Notes under the pieces: generated by a model
Told to the model about the DNA's origin: nothing
Databases searched by the model: none
The model's input: only the letters and a program-made list of their open reading frames with translations
Source: Verrucomicrobiia bacterium
GTDB taxonomy: Bacteria > Verrucomicrobiota > Verrucomicrobiia > Verrucomicrobiales > DEV007
Reading direction: 5' to 3'
NCBI GenBank assembly: GCA_020439945.1
Contig: JAGRPB010000013.1
Coordinates: 1 to 48,700, forward strand
DNA length: 48,700 nt
In this document: in pieces, positions 25,485-40,400 of the stretch
Layout: every line of letters begins with the position of its first letter
Position numbering within the stretch: position 1 is the first letter of the stretch
Translations under genes and position numbers: made by a program

Positions 25485-28400
25485 TCAGTTTCCTGAAGAA
25501 CTTTGGAGTCCGCCGCGTGAGTTGAACTCGTAGGTGGTGCCGTTCCAATCGAGGTAGAGCACGCATTTGGAGGCCTCGTAGAGGTCGAGCACCTCGGTGG
25601 CGGCGCGTTTGCCGGTGACATTCCAGATGGAGAGTTCCTCGGTGTAGTAGCTCGCGGTGCTGAAGGTCGGCGCGAAGTAGGTCCGGAAGTTGTAGCCGGT
25701 GTCGTCGCCGACGTTCGGCGTGGACCAGGTCTGCTTCATGACGATGCGCGCGGGCTGTTGGTCGATCTGGTCGGTGACGAAGGTCGCGAGCCAGTTGCCC
25801 CCGGTATCGGCGATGACGGTCTGCTCGGCGATCATCTCCCCGCGGCCGTTGTAGACTTCCAGGGTGATCGTGGAGCCGGGCTGGGCGAGGCCGGAATTCA
25901 TGTGGGTGCCGAGCACGACCGGGATGCGACTGTCCTGGAGGAAGTCGAACTCCGGATAGCGTCCCACCAGGTAGCCGCGCAGGGAACCGCCGGGGATGCT
26001 CTGGTTGCCGTTGGAGAAGAGGAAGTTCTGGTTCAGGTCGAACTGGAGCGTCTTCTCGCCGATGGTGACGTCGGTGTCGCGATTGTTGTTCGGAGTCGGA
26101 TCCGGGCCACCGCGGCCATCGTCCTCGATGGTGACGATGTTCTCCTTCCGGCCCGCCGTGAGGATTTCGACGGTCACGGTGAAGGTGTCGCCGTCGCCGG
26201 GGCGAAGCTCGCCCAGTTCCCAGACAACGGTGTTGCCACTGAGGCGACCGCCATCGCTGGCCGAGATGAACTTGACGCCGGGAGGCAGCGTATCGCGGAT
26301 GACGACACCCGAGGCGACCTGGTTGCCGACGTTGTCGAAGGTGATGCGGTAGGTGACTTGATCCCCGACATCGGCATAGGTGAGTCCGTCGTCTTTGCTC
26401 ACGATGAGATCGGGCACGGCGGTGATGGGCGTGTCCTCGCGGTCGCGGTTGTCGTCCGGACTGGGCTCGATGTCGAGGTGGTCGGCCACGGCCACGTTGT
26501 GGATCTCCTCAACGCCGGCGGGAACCACGCCGGGCGCACGCAAGGTGAGACGCACGGTGATGCTTTCGTCCACCGCGAGGTCTGGCAGATTCCAGGTGAC
26601 GACGCCGGCTCCGTTGAGGCGTCCACCGTCGCTGGCGCTGACGAACTGGAATCCCTCGGCCAGGTAGCGGCTGATGTTGTCGGTCACGGTGACCTCGAGA
26701 GCGGTGGCGCGTCCCTGATTGGTGATCGCCATGGTGTAGGTCACCGGCTGGCCGGGATAGATCTGGGCGCCGCCATCGCTTTTCACGATCTTGAGGTCGG
26801 GCTGATGGACCTCGACCGATTCGTTGTCGTTGTCGTCGTAAAAATCGGGCGTCAGGGTGGGATCGGCATCGGTATCCGGATCGCCATCGCCGCCGCGTTC
26901 CTCGGTGGTGTCGCCGGGCGTGGACGTCCACTCCAGGTCCGCCTCGTTGGGCAGCACCGCCATGTAGTAGCTGATGTCGCTGGTGACGGTGGCCTCGTAG
27001 GTGATGATGATGGTTTCCCCGAGGTCGAGACGATCCAGTTCGAGACGCAGATTCTGCGCGTCGCTGGTGTTGGAGACGATGCTGGTCGGGTTCACCGGCG
27101 CGCCGACATGAGTCAGCGTGATCGAGGAGGGATCGACGGTGAGGCCGATCGGCAGGCGGTCCAGAACTTCCAGGTCAAAGCCATCGGCGGTGCTGGAGCC
27201 ATTGTCGTTGGTGATGGTGAGCGTGTAGGTCAGCGTCTCGGCCAGCTTGGGCTTGTCGTTGTTGACCGACTTGTCGATGGTCAGGTCCGGCTCGACGAGT
27301 TCAACGTCCTCGCATTCCTCGATGGTCGTCGCCGGATCTTCGCCGTTGATGACACCGTCGTCGTTGATGTCCTCCTGATAGGAAAGCGTGCCGCTGTTGC
27401 AGATGAGGTCGCCGTCCCGGTTTTCCACCACGTTGACCACGCGGGCGGTCACGTAGACGACGAGTTGGTCGGCGGCGGGATCGGCGCTGTTGGAAGCGTT
27501 GTTGGTGATCTCGCCAAAGACGAGCGTCATCTTGTCGATGAAGCCGTCGAAGTTGGTGTCTTCCAGCAGCGGCGTGAGGCCGTTGATGGGTCCCTGGTCG
27601 CTGCTGAGATTGGCACCGGCGGAGATGCTGACCGATTCGATGTCGAGGATGCCTTCCGCCGTATCGAGGATGTCGATGATGGAAACGCTTGGCGTGGTGC
27701 CTTCGGGGAAAGTGGCGGTCAGCGCGTAGGTCACGGTTTCGCCGATGGTGAGATCGGTGATGGTGGGATCGTATTCGGCGTCGCCGGTATGGGACTGCGA
27801 CGTGGAGTAGACCGTTTTCTCGAAGTCGTAGCCGACGAGGTTGGCGATGAACGTGGTCTGGTCTTCGTCCTCGTAGTGGTTCGGATCGGTGGGATCGGCC
27901 GGATTGTCGGGGTCTCCGTCGCCGCCGCGTTCGTCGGTGTTGACGCCATCGGTGGAGGTCCACTCGATATCGACGAGATTGGTCTGGCGATCGCCGTCCT
28001 TGATCGTTTCGAGGATGGTAACGTCGTAGGTCAGGGTGATGAAATCGCCGGCGGCGAGGTCGAATCCGGCGGGCGCTTCGCTGACTTGATTGGCTGCCAG
28101 CGTGAAGAACGCGGAAACGTCGGCGCCATCGCTGTCGCGGGTGGCGGTGAAGCTGCCGGTGTCGAGCTCGACCTTGTCCGGAAGATTGTCGAGGAAGGTC
28201 AGGTCGAAGGCGTCGATGTCGCCGGTGTTGGTGATGACGACCTCGTAGCTCACGGTATCCGCGCCGTCGGGATTCAGTGGCTGGGCGGTGATCGACTTGG
28301 CGACACTGACGGTGGGCTCGACGATCTCGACATCGACGTTGTCCTCGCGAACGACCGCGTCATCGGCGTTGCCATCGCCATCGGTGTCTTCGAGGACGGT

Positions 28401-31400
28401 GAGACGTCCGAGGTTGTTGACGATGTCGCCGTCCTGATTGGCGAGGACATTGACGACCACCGCGTCGATGTAGACGCGGATCTGCTCGTCGGCGGTTCCG
28501 CCGGAAAGGGCGGGATCGTTGACCACGGCGCCGAAGTCGATATTGACCTGGTCGTTGAAAAGGTCGCCGTTGGAATCGGTGATCGTCGGGGTGATCGAGG
28601 TGAACGGCGCGCCGCTCTGGAGGCTGACGGCGGCGCCGGCCTCGATGCGCACGTCGCGGATGTCGAGGATGCCGTTGGTCAGGGCGAGGATGTCCTCGAT
28701 GATGACCGACGGGGTGGTGCCGCGACCGAGCTGGGCGACGAGTTCGTAGGTGACCGTCTCGCCGATGACGAGATCGGTGATGGCCGGGTCGGTGCCGAAG
28801 GCGGTGCCGGTGTGGCTTTCCGAGGTGGAGAAGACCGACTTGGTGAAGTCGTAGAGCGGGCTCAGCTCGCCGGTGATGGTGGCGTTGCTCTCGTCCTCGT
28901 AGTTGTTGGGATCGGTCGGATCGGCGGGATTGTCCGGATCGCCGTCGCCACCGCGTTCGTCGGCATTCACGCCGTCGGTGGAGGTCCACTCGATGTCGGC
29001 TTCGTTGGTGAGATCGAGACCGTCGGTGACGGTGGCCAACACCGTGGCGGTGTAGTCGATGGTGATGAAATCGCCCGCGACGAGGGTGAATCCGGTGCCG
29101 GCCTGATCGATGCGGTCGGCGGTGACGGTGAAGAAGGCGCTCACATCGCCGCCGTCGCTGTTGCGAATGGCGGTGAAAGAACCGGTGTTGACGTCCATCT
29201 CTGCCGGCAGGAGGTCCTGGAAGGTGACATCGAAGGCGTCGATATCGCCGGGATTGGTGATGACGATGCGGTAGTCGATGACATCGCCGGCGTCGGCTTC
29301 GGTGGTGCCGCTGGGGATGGACTTGGCCACGGTGACGGTGGGTTCGACGATCTCGACATCGACGTTGTCGGTGATCTGGCGCAGGTCATCGGCGCTGCCG
29401 TCGTCGTCCAGGTCTTCGAGGAAGCTCAAGGTGCCGGCGTTGTTCACGATGTCGCCGTCCTGGTTTTCGATCACGTTGACGACCACGGCATCGATTTCGA
29501 TGCGAATCTGGGCGTCTTTGGGATCCGTTCCGGTGGCATCGTTGACCACCGTGCCGAAATCGAGATCGACCTGGTCGATGTAGGTGTCTCCGTTGCTGTC
29601 GGTGAGGGTCGGGATCACCGCGTCGAAAGAGGCGGCGGCCGAGGTCGTCAGGTTGGACCCGGCGGAAATGCGGACATCGCGAATGTCGAGAATGCCGTTG
29701 GCGAGGGCCAGAGTGTCGTTGATCAGGACCTGGGGCGTGGTGCCTTCGCCCATGGTGGCGGTAAGGACGTAGGTGACCGTTTCGCCAATGACGAGATCTT
29801 CGATGGCCGGATCGGTGCCGAGCGCGGCGCCGGTGTGGCTTTCCGACGTGCTGTCGATGACCTTGGTGAAGGCATACTGCGGCGAAAGATTCGCGATCAC
29901 CGTCTCGTTGTCGCCGTTTTCGTAATCGTCCGGATTCGTCGGGTCGGCGGGATTGTCGAAATCACCGTCGCCGGAGCGCTCGTCGGCGCTGGCGCCATCG
30001 AGCGAGGTCCACTCGACGTTGGCTTCGTTGATGAGATTCAGCCCGTCCGTGACTGTCGGCAGGATGACCGCGTCGTAGGTGATGGTGATGCGGTCGCCGG
30101 TGGCAAGGTCGAAATTCGACGCGTTGGTGATGCTGTCGGTGGTGACGGTGAAGAACGGCGTCACCGGGAGCCCGTCGCTCTGGCGGATGGCGGTGAAGGT
30201 GCCGGTCTGCAGGTCCATCTCGGCCGGCAGGAGATCGCGGAACGAAAGTTCGAACGCGTCGATGTCGCCGGTGTTTTCGATGATGACCTCATAGGAAACG
30301 GTGTCGCCGGCATTCGGATCGGCGGGAACGCTGGTGGCCGTCTTGGTCACGGTGATTTCCGGCTCGACGATCTCGACGTCTTCGGTGTCCGAAATCGACT
30401 GCTGCTCCTGGGTGCCGTCGCCGTCGATGTCCTGGAGGAAACGCAGCTCGCCGGTGTTGGTCACCACGTCGCCGTCCTGGTTTTCGAGATCGTTGACGAC
30501 CACGGCTTCGACGAGAACCACGATCTGCTCGTCTTCGGCGGCGGTGAAGAGGGCCGGGTCGTTGACCACGGTGTTGAACACGACGCTGACGGTGTCGTTG
30601 TAACCATCGGCTCCGAGGGAATCGGAGACGGTCACGTTCGCGTCCCAGGCGAGGGCATCCGAGCGGGAGAGCGCCGCGCCGGCGGAGACGGTGACGTTGC
30701 GAATGTCGAGTCGGCCGTTGGCGATGTCGAGCACGTCGCGGATTTCCACCTGGTCGGTGGTGCCTCGGCCGATGGTGGCGGTGAGGCGATAGGTGACGGT
30801 TTCGCCGATGACGAGATCGGTGAGAGCCGGATCGGTCCCGTTGGCGGTGCCGGTGTGGGTCGAGGAAGTGCTCTCGATCGTCTTGGCGAACGCATAAACC
30901 GGATCGAGATCGGCGCGGAAAGTCTCCTCGTCCTCGTTTTCGTAGTTGTTTTCGTCGGTGGCGGGATTGTCGGGATCGCCGTCGCCGGTGCGCTCGTCGG
31001 GATCGACGCCATCGGTGGAGGTCCACTCGACATCGACCGGGTTGGTCAGATCCTGGCCATCACGAACGGTGGCGAGGATGGTGGCGTCGTAGGTGATGGT
31101 GATGCTCTGGCCGTCGGCGAGGTCGAAGCCGGTGCCGGCGTGATCGACGCGATCGGAGGTGACCGTGAAAAAGCTGGCGACATTGACCAGGTCGCTGCGC
31201 TGCGCGGTGAAAGTGCCGGTCTGCAGGTCGAGTTCCGGCGGCAGGACATCCTGGAAGGTCAGGTCGAAGGCATCGACGCCGGAGCTGTTGTCGATGACGA
31301 TCTGATAGCTCACCGTGTCACCGGCGTCGGGATTGGCCGGGAGCGAGGTGATGGATTTATCGACGGTGACGTTCGGTTCGAGGATTTCGACATCGACGTT

Positions 31401-34400
31401 GTCGGTGATCGATTGCGTTTCCTGGGTGCCATCCTGATCGATGTCTTCGAGGAAGCGCAGTTCGCCCAGGTTGTTGACGACATCTCCGCCCTGGTTTTCG
31501 GCGTCGTTGACAACGACCGCTTCGATCAGCACGACGATCTGCTCGTCGGCACCCGTGCCCGAGGCGTCGTTGATCACGGTGCCGAAATCGATCTGAACCG
31601 AATCGTTATATCCATCGCCCGCGCCGAGCGCGTCGGAAATGGTCACGTCGTTGTCCCAGGGATTGCCGTCCTGGCGGCTCAGGGCCGAACCGGCGGAGAC
31701 GGTGACATTGCGAATGTCGAGGCGTCCGTTGGCGATGTCGAGGGTGTCGAAAATCTGAACGTTGTCGGTGGTGCCGCGGCCGATGGTGGCGGTCAGGCGG
31801 TAGGTGACGGTTTCTCCGATGACGAGATCGGTGATAGCCGGATCGGTGCCGGCGGCGATTCCGGTGTGAGCTTCCGACGTGGTCTCGACAGTCTTGGTGA
31901 AGGCGTAGAGCGGCGAGAGATTGGCCTGAACGGTTCCGGAATCTTCACCTTCGTAGTCGTTCACTCCGGTCGCTGGATTGTCCGGGTCGCCGTCGCCGCC
32001 GCGCTCGTCGGCGTTCGGGCCGTCGATGGAAGTCCATTCGACGTCCGCTTCGTTGGTCAGGTTCTGACCATCGCGGACGGTTTCGAGAATGGTGGCGTCG
32101 TAGGCGATGGTGATGCTCTGGCCGGCGGCGAGAGTGAAACCCGTGCCCGCGTGAGTGATCGAGTCGGCGGTGACGGTGAAAAGACTCGCCACGTTGGTGA
32201 AGTCACTGCGTTGCGCAGTGAAGCTGCCCGTATCGAGGTCCAGTTCGGCGGGCAGGATGTCGCTGAAGGTCACATCGAAAGCGTCGATGTCGGAGGTGTT
32301 GGTGATGACGACCTCGTAGGAGATCGTGTCGCCCGCGTCGGGATTGGCCGGAACGGAAGTGACTGCCTTGGCGACTGTCACGGATGGCTCGACGACTTCG
32401 ACATCCACGTTGTCCTCACGGATGACGGTGTCGTCGGCGTTGCCATCGCCGTCGGTGTCTTCCAGGACGGTGAGGCGGCCGAGATTGTTGATCACGTCGC
32501 CGTCCTGATTTTCGGCCACATTGACGACCACGGCATCGATCTCGATGACGATCTGTTCGTCGGCCGCGCCTCCGGAGAGTGCGGGATCGTTGATGACGGC
32601 GCCGAAGTCGATATTGACCTGATCGCTGTAGGTGTCGCCGTTGGAATCGGTGACGGTGGGCACGATGGTGTTGATCGGATTGCCGCTTTGCAGGCTGATG
32701 GCGGCCCCGGCGCTGATGCGCACGTCGCGGATATCGAGAATGCCGTTGGTCAGATCGAGAATGTCGTCGATGACAACCGAGGGCGTGGTGCCGCGTCCGA
32801 GTTGGGCGACCAACCGGTAGGTCACCGTTTCCCCGATGACGAGATCGGTGATGGCGGGGTCGGTGCCGAAGGCGGTTCCGGTGTGGCTTTCCGAAGTGGA
32901 AAGAACCGATTTGGTGAAATCGTAGAGCGGCGACAGCTCGCCGGAGATCTGGGCGGTGTCCTCGGCCTCGTAATCGTCCGGGCCGGTGGCGGGATTGTCG
33001 AAATCGCCGTCGCCGCCGCGCTCGTTGGGATCGGTGCCATCGATCGAGGTCCACTCGATGTCGGCTTCGTTGACCAGGTTCTGGCCGTCGGTCACGGTCG
33101 CCAGGACGGTGGCGTTGTAGGTGATGGTGATGCTCTGGCCGGCGGCGAGATCGAATCCGGTTCCGGCGTGGGTGATACCGATCGCGGTCACGTCAAAGAA
33201 CGAAGCCACGTTCGTCAGGTCGCTGCGCTGCGCGGCGAAGGAACCGGTGTTGATTTCCATCTCAGCCGGAATCGCATCCTGGAAAGTGAGATCGAAGGCA
33301 TCAATGTCGGAGGTGTTGGTGATGACGATCTGGTAGCCGATCACATCGCCCGCGTCGGCGGTGGGGGTGCCGGCGGGAATGGTCTTCGCCACGGTCACAT
33401 TCGGCTCGACGATTTCCACGTCGGCGGTGTCGTTGATCGTCCGCAGTTCCTGCGTGCCGTCGCCGTCGATATCTTCGAGGAAATTCAGCGTGCCGGTGTT
33501 GGTGACCAGATCGCCGTCCTGGTTTTCGGCGTCGTTGACGACCAGGGCCGTGACCAGCACGACGATCTGCTCGTCGGCGCCCGTGCCCGAGGCATCGTTG
33601 ACGACGGTGCCGAAATCGATCTGTACCGTGTCGTTGTATCCGTCGCCCGCGCCGAGCAGGTCGGAAATGGTCACGTCGTTGTCCCAGGAATTGCCGTCGC
33701 TGCGGGACAGCGCGGCGCCGGCGGTCACGGTGACGCTTTGAATGTCGAGGCGACCGTTGGCGATATCGAGAGTATCGAGAATTTGCACGCCGTCGGTGGT
33801 GCCGCGTCCGATGGTGGCGGTGAGCCGGTAGGTCACGGTTTCTCCGATGACCAGATCGGTGATGGCCGGATCGGTCCCATCGGCCGTGCCGGTGTGCGCC
33901 GCCGAAGTGGATTCGATCGTCTTGGTGAAATCATAGACGGGCGAAAGATCGGCGCGGAAAGTCTGGGAGCTTTCGTCTTCGTTGTCGTTCGGATCGCCGG
34001 GTCCGGCGGGATTGTCGGGATCGCCGTCGCCGGTGCGTTCGTCGGGTGACGAACCGTCGGTGGAGGTCCACTCGATATCGGTGAGGTTGGTCAGATCCTG
34101 TCCGTCGCGAACGGTTTCGAGAATGGTGGCGTCGTAGGTGATGGTGATGCTTTGACCGGCGGCGAGATCGAAACCAGTGCCGGCGTGATCGATGCGGTCC
34201 GCGGTAACGGTGAACAGGGAAGCCACATTCACGAAGTCACTGCGCTGGGCGGTGAAGGTGCCGGTCTGGAGATCGAGTTCGGCGGGCAGCACATCCGAGA
34301 ACGTCAGGTCGAACGCGTCGATATCGGAGCTGTTTGTGATGACGATCTGGTAACTCACCGTGTCGCCGGCGTCGGGATTGGCGGGCAGGGAAGTGATCGT

Positions 34401-37400
34401 CTTGTTCACCGCCACGGAGGGCTCGACGATTTCGACATCGACGTTGGCCTCGCGCACGACGGGATCGTCGGCGTTGCCATCGCCGTCGGTGTCTTCGAGA
34501 ACGGTGAGGCGGCCAAGGTTGTTGATCACGTCGCCGTCTTCGTTGGCGAGAATGTTGACCACCACGGCGTCGATCTCGATGACGATCTGCTCGTCGGCCG
34601 CGCCTCCGGAGAGAGCGGGGTCGTTGATGACGGCGCCGAAGTCGATATTGACCTGGTCGCTGTAGGTGTCGCCGTTGGAATCGGTGACGGTGGGCACGAT
34701 GGTGTTGATCGGATTGCCGCTTTGCAGGCTGATGGCGGCCCCGGCGCTGACGCGCACGTCGCGGATATCGAGAATGCCGTTGGTCAGGTCGAGAATATCG
34801 TCAATGACGACCGAGGGCGTGGTGCCGCGTCCGAGTTGGGCGACCAACCGGTAGGTGACGGTTTCGCCGACGACGAGATCGGTGATGGCCGGGTCGGTGC
34901 CGAAGGCGGTTCCGGTGTGGCTTTCCGAAGTGGAAAGAACCGATTTGGTGAAGCTGTAGCCGGGCGTGAGTTCGCCGGTGAGGCTGGCGGTGTCCTCGTC
35001 CTCGTAGTTGTTCGGGTCGCCGGGGCCGGCCGGATTGTCGAAATCGCCGTCGCCGGTGCGTTCGCCGGGCACGACACCGTCGGCGGAGGTCCACTCGATG
35101 TCGGCTTCGTTGTTCAGGGAAACGCCGTCGGTGACGGTGTTCAGCACGGTGGCGTTATAGTTGATGGTGATGCTCTGGCCGGCGGCGAGGTCGAATCCGC
35201 CTCCCGCGTGGGTGATGCCCGTGGCGGTGACATTGAAAAACGACGCCACATTCACCAGGTCGCTGCGCTGAGCGGTGAACGAACCGGTATTGATCGCCAT
35301 TTCCGCGGGAATGAGATCGCGGAACGTGACCTCGAAGGCGTCCAGGCTGGAGGTGTTTTCGATGACGATCTGGTAGTCGATCACATCCCCGGCGTCGGCG
35401 GTGGTGGTGCCGGACGGAATGGTTTTCGTGACTTCAACGACCGGCTCGATGATTTCCACATCGACGGTGTCGCTGATCTGACGCGGGTCGTCAGCCGAGC
35501 CGTCGCCGTCGGTGTCTTCGAGGAAGGAAAGCGTGCCGGTGTTGGTGATGACATCGCCGTCCTGGTTTTCCACGATGTTCACCACGAAGGCGTCGACCTC
35601 GATGCGGATCTGGCCGTCCTCGGGATTTGTCCCGCTGGCGTCGTTAACCACGGTGGCGAAATCGAGCGTGAACTGGTCGGTGTAGGTGTCGCCATTGCTG
35701 TCGATCAGGACAGGAGTCACCGCGTCGATGGTGGCCGCGGCGGAGGTGCTGAGGTTCGAGCCTCCCGTCACGCGCACGGCCTGGATGTCGAGAATGGCAT
35801 TGGCCAGGTCGAGCGTGTCGCTGATCTGCACCTGCGGCGTGGTGCCTTCGGCGATGGAAGCGATGATGACGTAGGTGACGGTTTCTCCGATGCTGAGATC
35901 CTCGATCGCCGGATCGGTGCCCGCGCCAGTGCCGGTCTCGGGAATGGAACTGGTGAAGACCGACTTGGTCAGACCGTACTGGGGCGAAAGGTCCGCCGTA
36001 AACGTCGCCGTGTCCTCGTTCTCGTAGTCGTCCACGCCGGTCGCCGGATTGTCGAAATCGCCGTCACCGGTGCGCTCGTTGGGATCGCTTCCGTTGAGCG
36101 AACTCCACTCCACGTCGGCTTCGTTGGTGAGCACGAGGCCATCGGTGACGGTTTCGAGAATCGTCGCGTCGTAGGTGATGGTGATGAAATCTCCCGCGGC
36201 GAGATCGAAGCCCGATCCGGCTTGAGTGGCGCCGTTGGCGGTCACATTGAACAGGGAGCCCACACCGAATCCATCGCTGTCGCGAATGGCGGAAAAGGTT
36301 CCCGTTTGCAGTTCCAGTGCGGCGGGCAGCGCGTCCTGGAAGGTCACTTCGAAGGCGTCCGTGTCCGAGGTGTTTCGAATGACGATTTCGTAGGTCACCG
36401 TGTCGCCTCCGTTGGGATTGGCGGGGAGACTGGTGATGTTCTTGGTCACGTCGACATTCGGCTCGACGATCTCGACATCGACATCGTCCAAAAGCGTCCT
36501 CGTCTCGCGGGTGCCGTCGCCGTCGATGTCCTCGAGGAAACGGAACTGGCCCTCATTGTTGATCACATCGCCGCCCTGGTTTTCGGCCACGTTCACGACC
36601 AGGGCCTCGATGAGAACCACGATCTGCTCGTCGGCACCTGTGCCGGTGGCATCGTTGACCACGGTGCCGAAATCGATCTGGACGGTATCGTTGTATCCGT
36701 CGCCTCCGCCCAGGGCGTCGGTGATCGTCACATTCGCGTCCCAGGGCTGCGCGTCGGCGCGGGAGAGGGCGGAACCGGCGGTGACGGTGACGCTTTGAAT
36801 ATCCAGAAGACCCTCGGTGATCGCCAGGGTGTCGATCATCTGTACCAGGTCCGTGGTGCCTTTGGCGAGGGTGCCGGTCAGGCGGTAGGTGACCGTTTCT
36901 CCGATGGTCAGATCCTCGATCGCCGGATCAGTACCGTTTGCCGCGGAGGTGTGCGCGGCGGAAGTGGTTTCCACGGTTTTGGTGAATCCGTAGAACGGCG
37001 TGAGATCCGCGCGGACGGTGACGGTGTCTTCGTTCTCGTAGTCGTTCGGATTCGCGGGGCCGGCGGGATTGTCGAAATCGCCGTCGCCGGTGCGCTCATC
37101 GGCATTGGCGCCGTCGATGGAGGTCCACTCGACGTCGGCCTCGTTGATGATGTCCTGGCCATCCACGATCGAGTCCTGGATAACGGCATCGTAGGTGATG
37201 GTGATCCGGTCGCCGGCGGCGAGGTCGAAGGGCGCGGCGTGATTCACCACCGAAGCGGTCGGGGTGAAAAAAGCGCTCACGTCGGCGCTGTCGCTCTGGC
37301 GGGTGGCGGTGAAAGTTCCGGTCTGGAGCTGGATCAGGCTCGGGAGCTGATCCCGGAAGGTCAGGTCGAACGCATCGAGGCCGGAGGTGTTCTCAATTAC

Positions 37401-40400
37401 GACCTGATAACCGATCGTGTCGCCGGCCTGCGGATTCGCGGGCGTGGAGGGCGCCGTCTTGGTGACCGAAACGGCCGGTTCGACGATTTCCACATCGACG
37501 TTGTCGGTGATGGTGACGGTGTCGTCGGCGTTTCCGTCGCCGTCGGTGTCCTGGAGGGTGATGAGGCGGCCGACGTTGTTGATCACGTCGCCGTCCTGGT
37601 TTTCGATGACGTTGACGACCACCGCTTCCACGAAAACGCGGATCTGCTGGTCGGCGGCGGCGCCGCCGAGCGCGGGATCGACATCGACGGCTCCGAAATC
37701 GATGCGGATCTCGTCGTCGTAGGTATCTCCGTTGGAATCGGTAAACGTGGGCGTGACCAGGTTGAAAGGAGTGCCGCTCTGGAGACTGACCGCCGCGCCG
37801 CCCTCGATGGTGACGCTGCGGATTTCCAGGATGCCGTTGGCGAGCGAGAGATCGTCCTCGATGATGACACTCGGCGTGGTGCCGCCGCCGAGCTGGGCGG
37901 TCAGCAGGTAGGTGACCGTCTCGCCGATGACGAGATCGGTGATGGCCGGATCGGTTCCCAGGGCGGTGCCGGTGTGGGCTTGTGAAGTGGTGGAGATTGC
38001 CTTGGTGAAACCGTAGCTGAGATCCGTCGTCAGGGTGGCGGTGTCGCCGTTTTCATAGTCGTCGACGCCGGTGGCGGGATTGTCGAAATCTCCGTCGCCC
38101 CCGCGTTCGTCGGCGCTGGCGCCATCGATGGAGGTCCACTCGACGTCGGCGTCGTTGACCAGATCCTGGCCGTCCGTCACCAGGCCGGTGATGACGGCGT
38201 CGTAGGTGATGGTGATGCGGTCGCCGGCCGCGAGATCGAACGCGACGGCTTCGGTGACATCATCCACCGTGGGGGTGAAAAAGGCGCTCACATCGGCGCT
38301 GTCGCTCTGGCGGGTGGCGGTGAAGGTGCCCGTCTGCAGGTCCAGCTCGGTGGGCAGCAGATCGCGGAAGGTGAGATCGAACGCGTCGAAGTTCGTCGTG
38401 TTTTCAATCACCACCTGGTAGCCGACCGTGGAGCCCGTCTGCGGGTTGACCGGCGGTGAGGGGATGCTCTTGGTTACCGTCACGGCCGGCTCGACGATTT
38501 CCACATCAGCCGTGTCCGAGATCGTCTGGGGATCGGGAATGCCGTCGCCCGTGGTATCGTCCTCGTAGTTGAGCGTGCCGGTGTTCTGGATCACGTCGCC
38601 GCCCTGGTTGGCCGCGTCGTTGACCACCACCGCCTCGACCAGCACGACGATCTGCTGATCCGCGGCGCTGCCCGATCCGCTGTTGGTGATGTTGCCGAAA
38701 TCGATCTGAACCGAGTCGTTGTACCCGTCGCCTCCGCCGAGCGAGTCGCTGATGGTGACGTTATTGTTCCAGGGATTGCCATCCTCGCGGGCGAGCGATG
38801 CGCCGCCCGACACCGTCACGTTGCGGATATCGAGCAGGCCGTTGGCGATGCTCAGGGTATCGAGGATCTGGACGTTGTCGGTGAGGCCCGCCGCCATGCT
38901 CGCGGTGAGCCGAAAGGTCACCGTTTCGCCAATGACGAGGTCTTCCAAAGCCGGGTCGGTGCCGAACGCGGTGCCGGTGTGGCTTTCCGAGGTGCTCTCG
39001 ATCGTCTTGGTGAAATCGTAGTTGCGGGCGAAACTCGTTGTGAACTGGGCGTTGTCCTCGCCTTCATAGTCATCGACGCCGGTGGCCGGATTGTCCGGAT
39101 CGCCGTCGCCGGTGCGTTCGCCGGTGTCGGCGGCGTCGATCCCGTCGTTGGCATCGTCGTCATCGAGCGAGGTCCATTCGACGTCGACCTCATTGTCGAT
39201 GTCTTCGTTGTTGCGGACGGCCCCGGTGATGAGGGCGTCGTAGGTGATCACCAGTTGATCGCCGGGATTCAGGTCGATGGACGCGGCGGGATTGTCCGTC
39301 AGTCCGCTGGAGGTGACGGTGAACCAGCTGCTGACGTCGGTGACGCCGTTGAGCAGGGCGGTGAAAGTGCCGGTCTGCAGTTCCAGCCCGCTGGGCAGAT
39401 TGTCGATCACGGTCACATCGTAGGCCGGGGTGTCCTGCTGGGGATTGGTGGCGCTGTCGCCGGGATGGTTCAGCTCGATCCGGTAGCTGACCGTGCCGCC
39501 GGGAGCGGCGTTGGTGATATTGGTGATCGTCTTGGTGGCATCCACCTGGGGTTCGACCACGGTGATGATGGTATCGGATTCTCCGCTCTGGTCAGCGCGG
39601 TCGGTCAGGGTCACTCCGTCGTCGGCAGTGAAGTAAAGCGCGGCGCGGTTGTTGAGAGTAGAGCCCTGCTGGATCGCGGCGATGTTTTCCACCTGGAGCT
39701 GGTATCGGATCTCGATGGTGCCGGAGTTGCCGCCGCCGGTGTATTCGATCCAGTCAAAATCGAAGCGAAGCTGCTCGTCGAGCGTGTCCAGGCCGGGATC
39801 GGTGTGTTCGAAAAAGGCGCTGTTCGCTTCGTTCAGGGCTCCGGCCACGCCCACGTTGACGTTGGCTCCGAGGGTGACGCTCAGTGAGCCAGGGACGAAA
39901 CTGAACCCGGGATCGATCTTGTCGAGCACGAAGGCATCCGGATCGCCCGCGCGGCCGGACGGCACATCGATAGTGATTACGTATTCGACCGGCTCGCCGA
40001 TGGTGTAGTCCGTGTCGGAGGGATCGGCCAGCGTCTTATTGAGCACCGGAGAGATATAAACGGGCGGATTGAAACCGCTGAGGTTGCCATTGAGCAGACT
40101 GAGATCTCCGTCGATGGCAGAGAAAATCGCGTTCGGTTGGGGAGAAGATCCGGAGGTCGTGGAGATCATTTCCAGATCCACTTTGCTCGTGTTGGCAAAG
40201 TACATGATGAACGCACCCGAGGGATCCGTTTCCGAGCGGTTCGAGCCGGGGCCGGTAAACAGGACGGAAGTGGGCTCGCGGGTGGCGGTCACGCTGCCAG
40301 GAGCGGAACCGAGTTGATAGCCGACCAGGCCGTCAGCCTCATTGGCGCGCATTTCCTCCGACTGGACGGATTCCCCATCGACATCGTAGCCCATCAGGCT

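Noticed and set aside
23490..25496. Plus-strand open frame of 668 codons opposite the tolC-like gene
   Set aside because: The minus-strand frame has a lipoprotein signal and full TolC pattern; the plus frame is a codon-bias shadow.
25758..37985. Very long plus-strand open frames (2763 and 1277 codons) opposite the giant gene
   Set aside because: They are low-complexity Gly/Val/Asp/Ile-rich mirrors of the repeats. In GC-rich DNA with strong codon bias a repeat unit lacking antisense stops stays open in every copy. No plausible domain, start or promoter supports them.
27290..39551. CRISPR or non-coding satellite
   Set aside because: The period is about 1 kb and the repeats are in frame inside one protein; there are no short direct repeats with unique spacers.
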